This document shows positions 12,129 to 23,072 of a stretch of DNA of 64,000 nucleotides, one piece after another (position 1 is the first letter of the stretch; every line of letters begins with the position of its first letter). The stretch comes from Arabidopsis thaliana. Lineage: Eukaryota; Streptophyta; Magnoliopsida; Brassicales; Brassicaceae. Both the position numbers and the translations under genes were made by a program. The notes beneath the pieces were generated by a model, which worked only from the letters and a program-made list of their open reading frames with translations, was not told the DNA's origin and did not search any database. The stretch spans positions 11,781,001 to 11,845,000 of the forward strand of contig NC_003075.7 of NCBI RefSeq assembly GCF_000001735.4, read 5' to 3'.

Positions 12129-13596
12129 TCATTCTTCTAATGGCTTGTCCTCTTTCGGGTCGTTTTCTGCATCAGCATCGTTTGCATTTAAGTTCAGTCC
12201 TAAATCCACAGTGCTTTCGTTCAAATCTTGTCGCACTACTTTTTCTTCATCATCCTGTACTATTTTTTCTTCAACCTGCTATATAAGAACAGATGAGAGG
12301 TTCAGTATTTACTTTTCGTAGTAACAAAAGATCACAAAGCATTCTTTATTCAAATTGGAGGCAATTCAACACAATGACAAGGGAAATTATGCAAGATTGC
12401 AAATTATAGCTGGCATTAGAACAAAGTCTAGAAACCACAAATTCAAGTACGCATGATGCTATGATAAAGTATCAGTTTTTGAAAATCCTACCAAAAGAAA
12501 CGCAGCTAGGCTCCAAGTAATAAGTCAGGAATCCATGAATGAACAATGGAGTTATCAACAGAAACATTGATGAAGCAGATAATAGTACATGTTGAATGCT
12601 TTACCTGAATATCTTCCATCGGAACATCATTGATGTCAGGCTTTTCCTCCACTTCCACTTCCGCTTTCTTCTCGCTCGACTCCTCTACAGTTTTGTCCTC
12701 ATCAACCTTGTCTTCCTGCTCAACCTTATTATCCTCATCAATCTTGTCATCCTCCTCAATCTTATCATCTTCCTCAATTTCTGTAATTTCCTTCTTCTGT
12801 TCCTCAAGTACTGCTATCTGCACCATTTTAATCACACTTCACTTCAAATGAATCACTAATAATCAAAACTAAACTAGATATACAAAGTTTCAAATTCCAA
12901 ATTTATAATCCAACACGATTCAATGATACTGAAAACAGCTTCTTAAGCAAAGATCATCTACTTCAACCAGTGATAAACCTTATGATTCCATCTTACAAAT
13001 CATTCCCAAATCACAGCTACTAAAAACACTAATCCAGTCCAGTTACTCCAAGGAATCAAAATGGCAAAACAGAGACATAAGCACTCCTTCAACAATGCTC
13101 AAAACTGACCCTTTTTTTGTCAATATTAATACGGTGATTAAATCCCTAATCACTGTAACAATCACCTAATCAAACTTCTAGCAAAAACCTTATAGCTCAA
13201 TCCAATGCAACAAGAACATTGAACCAAAAACCAAAAACTAACCGGAACGTATTTGAATCTCCGCCGTGGAGGATCTTCTGCCACCGTTGCCACCGTATCC
13301 TCGCTCGGAGAATTACTCTCACTTTTACCATCTTCATTGCCGTTACCATTCTGAGACAATGGTGCCCACTTATACAGCAACAAATGCGATCCATTACTAC
13401 CGTCAGAATTCGAACCACCGTTAACGACGGAAGCTGCAGCAGCGGCGGAACCGGAGGAGCTATTATTATTGTCTTTCTTAGAGGAAGGAGAGACGTGTAC
13501 CCACTTCTTCTTCCACTTCCTCACCGGTCCGGTGAAAACCGTTGCCGGTCCGTACCGTGTCGAGGACCTACCTAACCGTGCACCAACTCCTTCCAT
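12129..13596 (-). CDS. Acidic low-complexity protein, function unknown
   Basis: Three coding exons: 13243-13596, 12605-12817 and 12129-12275, giving 237 residues. Exon 1 encodes a basic start (RKWKKKWVHV), a Ser/Asn/Ala-rich stretch and RRRFKYVP. Exon 2 is almost wholly acidic, with repeats of the form EEDDKIEEDDKIDEDNKVEQ that may form a coiled coil or remain disordered. The third acceptor is a tandem ATATAGCAG, so splicing can start exon 3 at 12275 or 12278, adding one Gln (238 residues). I recall the locus as At4g22320, described as golgin-like. I see no golgin domain, and the name probably reflects composition only. Confidence 0.85.
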
Positions 13597-15240
13597 AACG
13601 ACGAATCGTTTATCGTTGATTCACTGATCAAAATTCAAATTTAAAATCCCACCAATCTGTTTAATGAAACTTTGTTTTCAAATTTCTTAAAAGTAAAATT
13701 TGCTCTTTCCACCGAAGGAAGAACTCAGATCTCAGTTTTTGCGAAGCGACCAATTTTATTGGTTTTTGCTTCAAGTAGAAGACTCTTGTTGAGCAAGAAG
13801 GTTTGACTATTGACACGTGTGTGATAGTTATAGGCTAATCTAATTATACTTAACAATAATTGCTTTTGTTTGAGAAAGAGAAAGACTCTGTCTAAACCAG
13901 AGGGTCTCGGCTAATCGTTTTGACCTAGTAGCGTCATCATAGAGAGTTTAGTGGAAAAGACTCTGATACCCCTGAAGTTCTCTCCTATATAAACATCGCT
14001 TCAACCTTTCAGCTACATCATCTCTTTCATTACGACGCCTAGGTTTAGGGTTTTCAACATCAATTTTTTTGAATCAGATTAGTTTTTTTTTTTTTAAATT
14101 GGGGCTACATTGTACCGAGAGAAGGGCTCGATTTCGATACCTTTACTCTTGAATTTGCCAAAAAAACGGCTGTAGCTAGATTGAATAAGAAGCTATCTGG
14201 CCGGTGGTCGCGAGAGGGATTTAGATCTCTCCGGTCGATTCATCTGCTTACCGAGTTTCTTACATTTTCTTTTTGATTTTCTTAACATCTTTTGATTCGT
14301 TTTATTGAATGATTGGATATAGTGAATAGGGAATAGCAGATTTTAAAATACCATTTTCGATAGTTCTTTCTCGTGTATTAAACTTAGGGTTCCTTTCCAG
14401 GCGTTCTGTGCTCTCTTCATGAACAGTTGTGTCTTATTGGTACCTACATATGTATTTTTTTTACATTGATCGCATTTAACCAAAAGTATAACAGTCGATA
14501 AAGATGAAAGTGATTTAGTATGGCCCTGAATAACTTATGTGATTTAATTCGACCAAAAAATTGTTCCATTGAATTGTCATAATGAAGATTGAATTGTTTT
14601 GGACCTAATCAAAGGAATAAACATTTGTCATTTGGACCTAATCAAAAGAAATATATTTGAATTGAACCAACTCAAAGGAAAATGTTAGTTTTGTTTTGAC
14701 CGAAACTAATCGTTAATTGTCGCTGTCGCATATGAAACAGAGTACTTGCAAATGAATTAAGAAAACGAGAAGCCTGGGAATGAGTTTGTGATATTGGTTT
14801 GAAATAGTAGATGTGAACAATAACCATTTTCAGCTCCAGAAATTAGACTGAATGGACCTCTTGTTGTATATTAGAATTCATAAAACAAGATATGTATATT
14901 ACCCCCAAAAATTAGAGAAGTGTTTGTTCTCGATGAAACGTTAGATCTTGTAAACCAAACTAAGTATTTAGATCTGGTAGAGTAAACCTTCTAATACACT
15001 GCAATCAAGTCCCAAGCAAACAAGATTTGAATTTGAAAACACAAATTTAAAAGCGTTCTCATCTTGCAAAGCTGAAAAATGAAAATCCATAGTAAGGGAA
15101 AACAATTTCAGTTTATGTACTACACAATTATATAGAGTTCACACAATTGACCATTCCTTAGGTTGGTTATACCCAATCTCAAAAGCCGCCATAACCTTTG
15201 CGCATTGGAATGTGTTCAATCGTCAAAAGAAAAATTAGCC
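13597..15240. other. Intergenic: plus-strand core promoter without a protein, then AT-rich spacer
   Basis: From 13597 to ~13800 is the 5' region of the minus-strand acidic-protein gene. The separate TATA/telo-box signal at 13986-14054 is listed on its own. From 14080 to 15240 I see no open frame above 60 codons, only AT-rich DNA with short repeats such as GACCTAATCAAAGG and GACCTAATCAAAAG at ~14600-14650. Confidence 0.45.
13986..14054 (+). promoter_or_regulatory. TATA box and telo-box pair of an apparent non-coding transcription unit
   Basis: TATATAAA at 13986-13993 is followed ~50 bases later by GTTTAGGGTTTTC (14043-14055). That is a telo-box-like element of the kind found in leaders of plant translation and ribosomal genes. 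Spacing suggests a start site near 14015-14025 on the plus strand. No long open frame follows. It is divergent to the gene at 12129-13596. It could be a non-coding RNA, or a distal first exon of the ceramidase gene. Confidence 0.4.
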
Positions 15241-15812
15241 CTGGGCATGTGGGTATTCGGGTCGGGTCGGGTCGGGTCCTTTCGGGTTCGGATTTTTCGG
15301 GTTTTGAAATTTTGGACCCGTATGGTTATATCAACAATTTCGGGTCGGGTTCTATCCGGGTTCACTTCGGGTCCGGATAATTCGGGTATTGCCCATAAGT
15401 AACCAAAACTATCTCGGGTTTGAGTACTACTTACCCAAACTTTATTTAAATATACCCAAAAATACATAAAAGTATTCATAAAACCCGAAAAAACCGCAAT
15501 TATAACAAGTTTTTCCTTAAGAGAATAATATAAAACAAGAAATAAACCTTATTTTGAGCTTATTCCATAACTCATATCATTAGACAAGTCACAAATTCAA
15601 GCTATTAATGCATATATACCATCATATGTATATATATGTTCGGGTAGTAAAAAATACCCACGAGTATCGCGTTCGGTTCGGGTAATACCCGATACCCTTG
15701 GTTATTTGAAAACAGAACCCGATCGGGTAATTAGCCGGAACCGAAGTAGAATGGGTTCGGGTATTTCGGGTCGGATTCGGTTCGATTCTTCGGGTTCGGA
15801 TATTATGCCCAG
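15241..15812. mobile_element. TCGGGT-rich inverted-repeat element, probably a non-autonomous DNA transposon
   Basis: The segment is bounded by CTGGGCAT (15241-15248) and its inverse ATGCCCAG (15805-15812). Inside each end lie dense runs of TCGGGT/GGTTCGGG, in opposite orientation on the two sides, around an AT-rich core. Similar TCGGGT-rich ends occur in plant hAT-type MITEs. I could not find a clean 8-base target duplication. Open frames in it (for example 15163-15402) are repeat artefacts. Confidence 0.5.
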
Positions 15813-17482
15813 ACCTAAAAAAAATCTTAATGTCCAAAAGGTCCATCCGCTTTTGTTATAATCCATGATACAGCATCTTACTTCACTAATAAAAACACTC
15901 AAGTCTCAAATTTTCCAATAAATTGTTTTACCGGGCCACTTGGTCGTGAAAATTCCAACTGTAAACGCATTTGCTCATAATGTGTTTCTTCTTTGTACCA
16001 CCAATGAAGATCTAACATGCTCGGAAGAGTGCTCAATGTTTGTTAATCATCCCCAAAATAGTCAAACAATCCTTCATACATATAACTTGTTTAGCAATAT
16101 ACATTAGTAATCATCAATAAAAAAAAAGAAAAACGAATATAGTACTATCACTATCTAACAATGTACAGTTAAGGTTAACTGTCTGAATATGGTTTCTTCT
16201 CTTTCGTTAAGAAACAGTCTCATGTTAAATACATCTAGTCATAGTAAATGATTGGTTGGTAAAGTTCATTCCCTAAATCCGTGCGAACTTTTATGTCTCT
16301 GACTCTAATAAGTACCAAAAACCATTAAAGTAAAGTGGATTTACACGAGTTTTCTAGTTATATTATTAATCCACATTAAGTAAAAACAGGAACAAAGAAG
16401 GATGACCTTAAACAGAAATTACTGATTCACCAAATTTTACCGAATCCCATGTCGACGGAAGTGTGCGCCGCTCTTAGGTTTTTAATTTCAATTTTAATAT
16501 TCTTTTACAATATCCAAAATTCCGGCAGGTGATAAGACGGGAATACCCCTCAATTGGCGAAATTCAGAAAAGGACCAAGAGAGAGAAGAAGACGAAACGA
16601 TCGTCAGAGATAGAGAGAGAGAAAGGTCATCACCCATTCTCACTCGCAGAATATTTGTTCTCATCTGATTCCTCCGATCTGCCATGTCTCGGCTTTTCTA
16701 ACGCTAAGAAGTTTCACAGACGCGGCGAAGGAGAGGGAGGAAGGAGATAGATCTCTTTTTCCGTCGCGATAATAATAAAAAATAAACGGTTTGTTTTTCG
16801 TTCTCTTGCTGTTCATGTGGATCGGATTTTTGTTTTCGTGCTAGATTCCATTAGTTTTTTGGTTTCGGGATCGACTAGTTTCGTAATGGATCTGATTTTT
16901 CTATTGGATCTCCCTAGTTTTGACCTGAGCAAGCGTTTGTGAGGACTTCATGTTCTTATGACCTAGATTCGTTGTTTTAGATGTGGAATTTGGTGTTTCA
17001 CTAATCGATTTATTCGATTTCTCTGGTTTTTGGTGATGATTGATCAACGTGATGATTTGAAGATATTCATTGTTCATGTGCATTGTTGTAAAGATGTTTT
17101 CAAGTTTCCAGTGTCTTGATTAATCAATCACTGTGTTATGGGAAAAGTTTGGAATCTTAACTGCTACCATTAGCGTGTTGGTTTGTTAAATCACTACTTT
17201 ATATACTTATTATGGTATGTTGCTTGTTTCTGCAACTTAACTCTTATTGGTTACTGTTGGAGCCTTGAGAAACAATCAGTTAATAAAGTCAATTAGCAGA
17301 GATAATCTTGTTCTTTCTTTTGCGTTATTTCATTTCATGAATAAATCAGATGTTAGTGTTGTCTTTCCCTCTTCTGTTTGGTCTTCTCAGATGGTTTTTG
17401 ACTGTTTTGTGGCTTTTATTTTGGATCTCTAGTGTCTAGAGGCTGTTACTGAAGAGTTGATTCATACGGAGAGAGGATAGAA
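15813..17482. other. Intergenic and 5' leader of the ceramidase gene
   Basis: 15813-16450 is AT-rich with no gene seen. A GA-rich block at 16560-16760 looks like the 5'UTR start of the plus-strand gene at 17483. The AT- and T-rich stretch from ~16770 to ~17430 reads like a 5'UTR intron. The open frame at 16529-16750 is a leader artefact. Confidence 0.45.
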
Positions 17483-18549
17483 ATGGCAGATGGGATATCG
17501 AGCTTTTGGGGTCCTGTGACTTCTACTATAGAGTGTTGTGAGATGAACTACGCCTACTCATCCTACATTGCTGAGTTCTACAACACTATATCCAATGTCC
17601 CTGGAATCCTATTGGCTCTCATTGGTCTTGTCAATGCATTAAGGCAACGGTTTGAGAAGAGGTTTAGCATTCTTCACATTTCGAATATGATACTTGCTAT
17701 CGGCAGCATGCTCTACCATGCCACTTTGCAACACGTGTAAGTACCAGTCAGCTTCCACTTAATTGCTATCTTGACTTATATGTACTTGTTTGATTCATGC
17801 ATATATGTTTCTAGACTGTTAGCATACTGATCCAAATTTCGGATTATAATTTGCAACAAGTATAAGTACCTGTCAGTTTCTGCTGCTATTCTTCCTATTT
17901 TGATTTTTACAGGCATGTTGAATTCATCATGACTTATATGTAGTTGTTTGATTGATGCATAGAACTTTTCAAATTGTTATTAGTATTCTGGTCTAAATTT
18001 CGGATTAAAACTCTCGGTTTCTTGATTTCAATCAGGCAACAACAGAGTGATGAGACCCCAATGGTGTGGGAGATACTTCTATACATGTACATCCTTTACT
18101 CACCAGATTGGCATTACCGAAGTACAATGCCCACTTTTCTCTTCCTCTACGGTGCTGCCTTTGCCATAGTCCATGCTTACCTCAGGTTTGGAATTGGTTT
18201 CAAGGTCCACTACGTGATACTTTGCCTTCTATGCATCCCTCGGATGTACAAGTACTACATTCACACAGAGGACACAGCAGCCAAAAGGATTGCGAAATGG
18301 TATGTTGCTACGATCTTAGTGGGAAGCATATGCTGGTTCTGTGACCGTGTCTTCTGCAAGACGATATCTCAGTGGCCTGTGAATCCTCAGGGACATGCTC
18401 TGTGGCATGTGTTCATGAGTTTCAACTCTTACTGCGCAAACACATTCTTGATGTTCTGCAGAGCTCAGCAACGTGGATGGAACCCAAAGGTAAAATACTT
18501 TCTGGGAGTTCTCCCTTATGTCAAGATCGAGAAGCCAAAAACACAATGA
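17483..18549 (+). CDS. ACER: Alkaline-ceramidase-type membrane hydrolase
   Basis: Two coding exons: 17483-17736 and 18036-18549, giving 255 residues, the usual size. The family has seven membrane helices and a zinc site in the ER/Golgi, and hydrolyses ceramides. Its key residues are visible: Ser75 and His79 in SMLYHATLQHV, Asp90 in QQQSDETPM, and His205 and His209 in GHALWHVF. The start MADGISSFWGPVTSTIECCEMNY is the family's conserved N-terminus with the Trp-Gly-Pro and Cys-Glu motifs. The C-terminus VKIEKPKTQ is basic. I recall the locus as At4g22330 (also called ATCES1). The intron carries a duplication of the exon 1 end (separate entry). Confidence 0.93.
17725..18010 (+). repeat. Diverged tandem duplication spanning an exon end and its splice donor
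   Basis: Unit 1 (17725-17849) contains the last 12 bases of exon 1 and the donor (TTTGCAACACGTGTAAGTACC). Unit 2 starts at 17850 with TTTGCAACAAGTATAAGTACC and runs to about 18010. Both end in AAATTTCGGATTA. The second donor copy reads AAGTATAAGT. The copies also share GACTTATATGTA(C/G)TTGTTTGATT. Confidence 0.8.
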
Positions 18550-19149
18550 GAAGAAAATTGGGGATAAAAAAGCCCAGATGAAGAAGAAGAAGATCATAAA
18601 TATAGTTTTTGTTCATCGTTTTGTCAGAATCTCGACATGGTTTTTTTCTTAATTTTATTTTTTGAAAGTGAAACTCTCTAGATACAGTCTAGATTTTTTT
18701 TTTTTTTTCTCATCTCTGTATTAGCTATTGGGAATGCTCTTAAGAAGAATTGATTTTTAACTTGCTAAAAAAGCTCTTGTACCTTTTGGTTTTCCTGTGT
18801 TTGGTGTGTGACATCATTTCTTCAACTATAACTCGTGTACCATAATACTTAATGCCATTCTTCTATTTCTCTTAACACTGTTTACAGCTTAATCAGGTCT
18901 AAAACTTTTTGATTCAAGATCTTGGTTTTGATAACACCTTAAGAGAATAGGTTCCATTGTAAGAGAATTGTAGTGAGCTTCTTTTCTTTCATAAAGCATG
19001 TACCAGTACTATACAGAGGAATTCCACAATGAGAAAAACAAAAAAACTTATAAATCTACTTTTTTTTTTCTTTTCTCTTTCTTTTGAATAATTTTCAGAC
19101 GTAACACGGAAGCAGAGTAATATGGTATACAATGACGGGTTGTGATGAT
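18550..19149. other. Convergent 3' region
   Basis: Holds the 3'UTR of the ceramidase gene (poly-T stretches at ~18640 and ~18700) and, on the minus strand, the 3'UTR of the CDP-DAG synthase gene. Nothing else seen. Confidence 0.5.
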
Positions 19150-21549
19150 CTAAGATCCAATAACCTTTTCCTGCAACATTTGGCCAAGCTTCACGAGTAG
19201 CGCTTGTTGTTCTTCCAATGTCAGGCTTGTGATTATCTGTAATGAGTATAAATCACTACAAGTCAAATAAGAGATCTTACTTAATGTACATTGTGTTGGT
19301 TCTTCTACTAGTAAACTTTTACCTGGTCTAAGAGCTTATCCACAGAGAGGACTTCAGGTACAACAAACGATTGATGATATATATAGGCAAAAACAGCCAT
19401 CACCATCTAGAAACCCAAAAGACATATCATATCAGATCTAATACAGTTCTAAACCATAGTGATGTTTGAAAGTCTTTAAGAAAGTAATAAGAATGTATTG
19501 AAGTCAATGCGCCTATATACCTGACAATCCATTCTATCTGTAATTCCGCCATGTCCGGGAATACTATCACCAAAGTCCTGCAAGGTTGGAGAACATTTAA
19601 CAGTGAATCAATGTTGCATAGATATTGTGGTTTTATACTGAATATCATCTGAAACCCACCTTGATTTTGAATGCTCTTTTGAAACCACTGGCAAAGAAGC
19701 CACCAAAAGGAGCTATTATAGAGGCGAACAATCCAAGACATAGAGCATGCCACTGGACTGGTAGAATCGAAATTTCCTTCCAAGGGAGCTGTAAAGTAAA
19801 CGCCTCACGTTAAGAAGCAATAAAGTTGCTCGAGTAATTGTTTAGTATTGTACAATTCAATTCTAGACTTTACCCAATCAGAAATCCATCCTGGTAAAGC
19901 ATGTGTCTCTTGCTTGAACAGTGGACCAGGGTCACAGAGGAGCCAGCCTGTCGATAGATCCTGTATTCATAACCCCAATAACATAATGGTTAGTAAATAA
20001 TTGTAAAGGTTCTTGTATGAAAAAAGGCAGGACATGACTTAAACTTTCAAGTACCTCTCTGGGACATGTCAGCCACAGGAAACGACCCATTATATTTGCA
20101 AGCTACAAAAACAAGCAAGATTATTAATCAATTACTACTCGTCAAAAAACATATACTTATTAGCCCATAAAACAAGCTTACCAGGAATGCAGAAATCACT
20201 GTGGTAATAGAAGCTCCAATGAAACCCTCCCATGTTTTCTTTGGTGATAACTTGATCAACGGTGTTCTTCCAAAGAAGAAACCACAGATATATGCAAATA
20301 TGTCATTGATGACGATAAGTGATGCAGGAAGAAGAAACCTGCACCAGCAACCAGTATAGTAAATAGACTTTTAGTCAGGTCATAACCAAGATACAAGAGA
20401 AAATAACACAAGAACTAAACACGGAGCAAACAAGTAAGAAGCGTTAAAAGGAATAGGTGACTACCAGAAGATTCCTTCAAAGATGTTGGCGACAGTGAAT
20501 GAGGACTGAGTAAACACCACAATTAATATCATATGTGTCCATGCATATTGGCTAAACTGATATTTGTACATCTTCTTTTTCAGCGTGAGAATAAACCAAA
20601 CAAAGCCTACAATTCCACAGCAAAAAAAGGAGAGATTATGTTAAGTAAAACTAGTGAACAAAAATCATTGCTCTCCTCACAGTAATCAGTAAACCCAAAA
20701 GGTCATATAACAACTAACCAGAAATATACAAGGAGTAACAGATTGCCATGTGGTATTTGATGAGGCTTGTGACCAGTCGATATAGGACTTTGTCTGGAGT
20801 CACAGTGTTGACTAGCCGTTGACTAAGTATTCGACCATATACAAAGAGCATTGCTGTAAAAAAGAAGTGCCTGCAGAAACAAAATCAGTAGTCAAATGCA
20901 AAATCGTTTCAACAAATAGAAAAGTACTAAGAATATGATACCATTTCAGCATAATTCACATAAAAGCAAAACAAAAAATAACTCAGAATGTTGAGAGAAG
21001 TGAGACAGTATAATTACCAATTCAGTAATCTAAAACCAGGGAGCTGTTTATCTTCATGAGTTTTTCTCAGCAAATTAAAAAGTTCTCGTGCCATGAATAT
21101 CTGAATAACAACCACCATGGCTGTAATGTAGAGATGACCCAGGTAAACTATAAGAGCAAAACCACCTATCATCCAGAAAGTGGAGTATGCTCGAATGAGA
21201 AACGATTTGTATTTTTTGCTGTCATTGACAAGTAAATGGTTTCCATTTGGTTTGCCTGCCCCTGCACCAACCTAAAAAGCCAGAAATTTGATTGAATTTA
21301 CAACCAAAATGAAGCAAATAAGTAGCTTATGTACTCTTAGAATAGCTTCTACATCACATAAGTAGAAAAGGACCAAATAAATCCTTATACAACAAAAGCA
21401 ACTTAACTAAGCCAAAAACAATGTGAATTCCGATTTAATTTGACAGCTAAAATATTGAATAATGGCAAACATACATCGCTGTTTCGCTTCCGATGCCGAA
21501 CACGAGTGGTTGGTGCTGATGGAGCATCACCAGCAATTTCCTTCTGCAT
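19150..21549 (-). CDS. CDS2: CDP-diacylglycerol synthase (phosphatidate cytidylyltransferase)
   Basis: Eleven coding exons: 21475-21549, 21018-21271, 20719-20870, 20465-20606, 20182-20338, 20055-20102, 19874-19960, 19660-19788, 19521-19577, 19323-19406 and 19150-19236, giving 423 residues. The enzyme makes CDP-diacylglycerol from CTP and phosphatidate for phospholipid synthesis, in the ER. The family signature spans exons 8-9: [10 protein letters not shown] (~339-348) then [15 protein letters not shown] (~349-363). Before it come several hydrophobic helices. The N-terminus is short and basic ([10 protein letters not shown]), without a plastid transit peptide look, which fits the ER isoforms. 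The leader is spliced: a 5'UTR exon near 22325-22400 joins an acceptor at ~21585. Symbol and locus At4g22340 from memory. Confidence 0.93.
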
Positions 21550-23072
21550 GTTGGAAGAGTTCGAAACAAAAACACTGACTACCTGTGAAAATTTAAAATT
21601 GAACTTGAGTACATCTAGCATCACCTTAGTCTAACGTCAGAATACAAAAAAAAGATAGAAAGACTCTGGCAACTAAAAATCATTGATAAGCCAAAAAAAA
21701 AGTCGAGTAAATTTAGAATCAATTTGCAAATATAAGTAGAAAACTCATCTGAATCAATCAATGACATGTACTTATATCAATAACATGTACTCCAAACTCT
21801 CTCACCAATAAATGCTTTTATTAAAACACGGAAACAAAATCACCAGCATTCTAAACAATTTGAAGCTTGTACTCTCATAGGTAGTTGAGCAACCCAAACA
21901 AAAAACCATCCAATTGATTCATTGAAACTCTTTAATAACACTCAATATACAACAATTCAAACTTGAACTTGATAAATTCCCCATAAGTAAACGCTCTCAG
22001 TAGGATTTTTCACTCAAAATTTTATTGAATCTAAAGCAATGAACATAAGTGATTCACAGAGAAATACAATTAAACAGGAAAAATGGGACAAATACGAGTA
22101 AAATCGGGAATAAAACCCAAATTTAAGCAGCCGAAATACTTATGGAAATACTGGAAATCTTCACTAATGGTGTCAGTAATCACACGAGCTAAGGAGAATA
22201 ACAAAGAGGAACCAATACTAGTTTCTCGTGGAGATCTGAGGATTGAGGAGACGAAACACATATCTAAACAAAACTATGTACATATGATTCAGGAATGAGG
22301 TAAATAAGGAAGAGACGTGAAACCTGCTTTCGTGAGCTCAGTTTCTACTGTGCCAGAGCGAGAGAGAATGAGAAGACGAGGAAGAAGATGGAGCAGAGAA
22401 ATCGAGTTGAAGAAAACTAAGTAGAAGACGAAAATGATTCTCCTTATTTCTCGAATCTTTTAACTTTTGATTCTAGAAGCCACAATTAATAAAGGGATAT
22501 AATATTTTAATTAAAGGTAAAGGTCCTCCTCTATATTAACTTGAAATGACAATTAAAAATTCGAGAATATTATGAACTCTTTTCTACAAAGTTGCAAATT
22601 GTTACCTTGTTATGTTCAATGCTCATAATCTTCCAGAATTGGTTAATGAAAACAAAAAAAGAATCAATTCTTTTTTTGGACGATGGAATAGAATAGAATC
22701 GCCAAAAGTAGAGATAGTGAATTAGATTCTATTCCTCTTTCATTGTTACAAATAAATTCGAAAAACAGCCACTTCTATATTAAGGGAACTCACATGTGTT
22801 TTTTACTACAAAATTTCAAAAGTTTGAGAATTTGAAGAGGTCGCTTTCTTTCAATATGCGTTTTTAGTTTTTACCAAAAGCTCTTCCCAAAACTCATATA
22901 TGTGTTTTTTTACCAAAGGTTTTTCACTATGATACAACAGGCTCTCTATCCTTTAAAGGGGTCCAAAAATCTTTTTCCAAAAGAGTTGTGAAACAAATCT
23001 CTAATCTCATTCCAAGATAAAACTGGTCACTTTTACTCTTAAACCAAATGAAGTCAGTTTCTTTCCAGGGCT
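21550..23072. other. 5'UTR intron of CDS2 and intergenic spacer
   Basis: 21586-22323 is the leader intron of the CDP-DAG synthase gene (minus). Its donor is at the inverse of CAGGTTTCAC near 22318-22328. 22330-22440 is GA-rich leader and probable promoter edge. 22450-23040 is AT-rich with no gene, and the last bases are the 3'UTR of USP39-like copy B. Open frames at 22070-22298 fall in the intron and look spurious. Confidence 0.5.

Noticed and set aside
12596-12859. Plus-strand frame rich in Leu/Ile
   Set aside because: It is the antisense of the Asp/Glu-rich exon 2, which forces hydrophobic codons.
13219-13575. Plus-strand 118-codon frame
   Set aside because: It is the antisense of exon 1 of the acidic-protein gene and has no domain or splice context.
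15163-15846. Several frames of 60-87 codons in the TCGGGT-rich element
   Set aside because: They are products of the simple repeat, with FGSGS- and RTRPDP-type low complexity on both strands.
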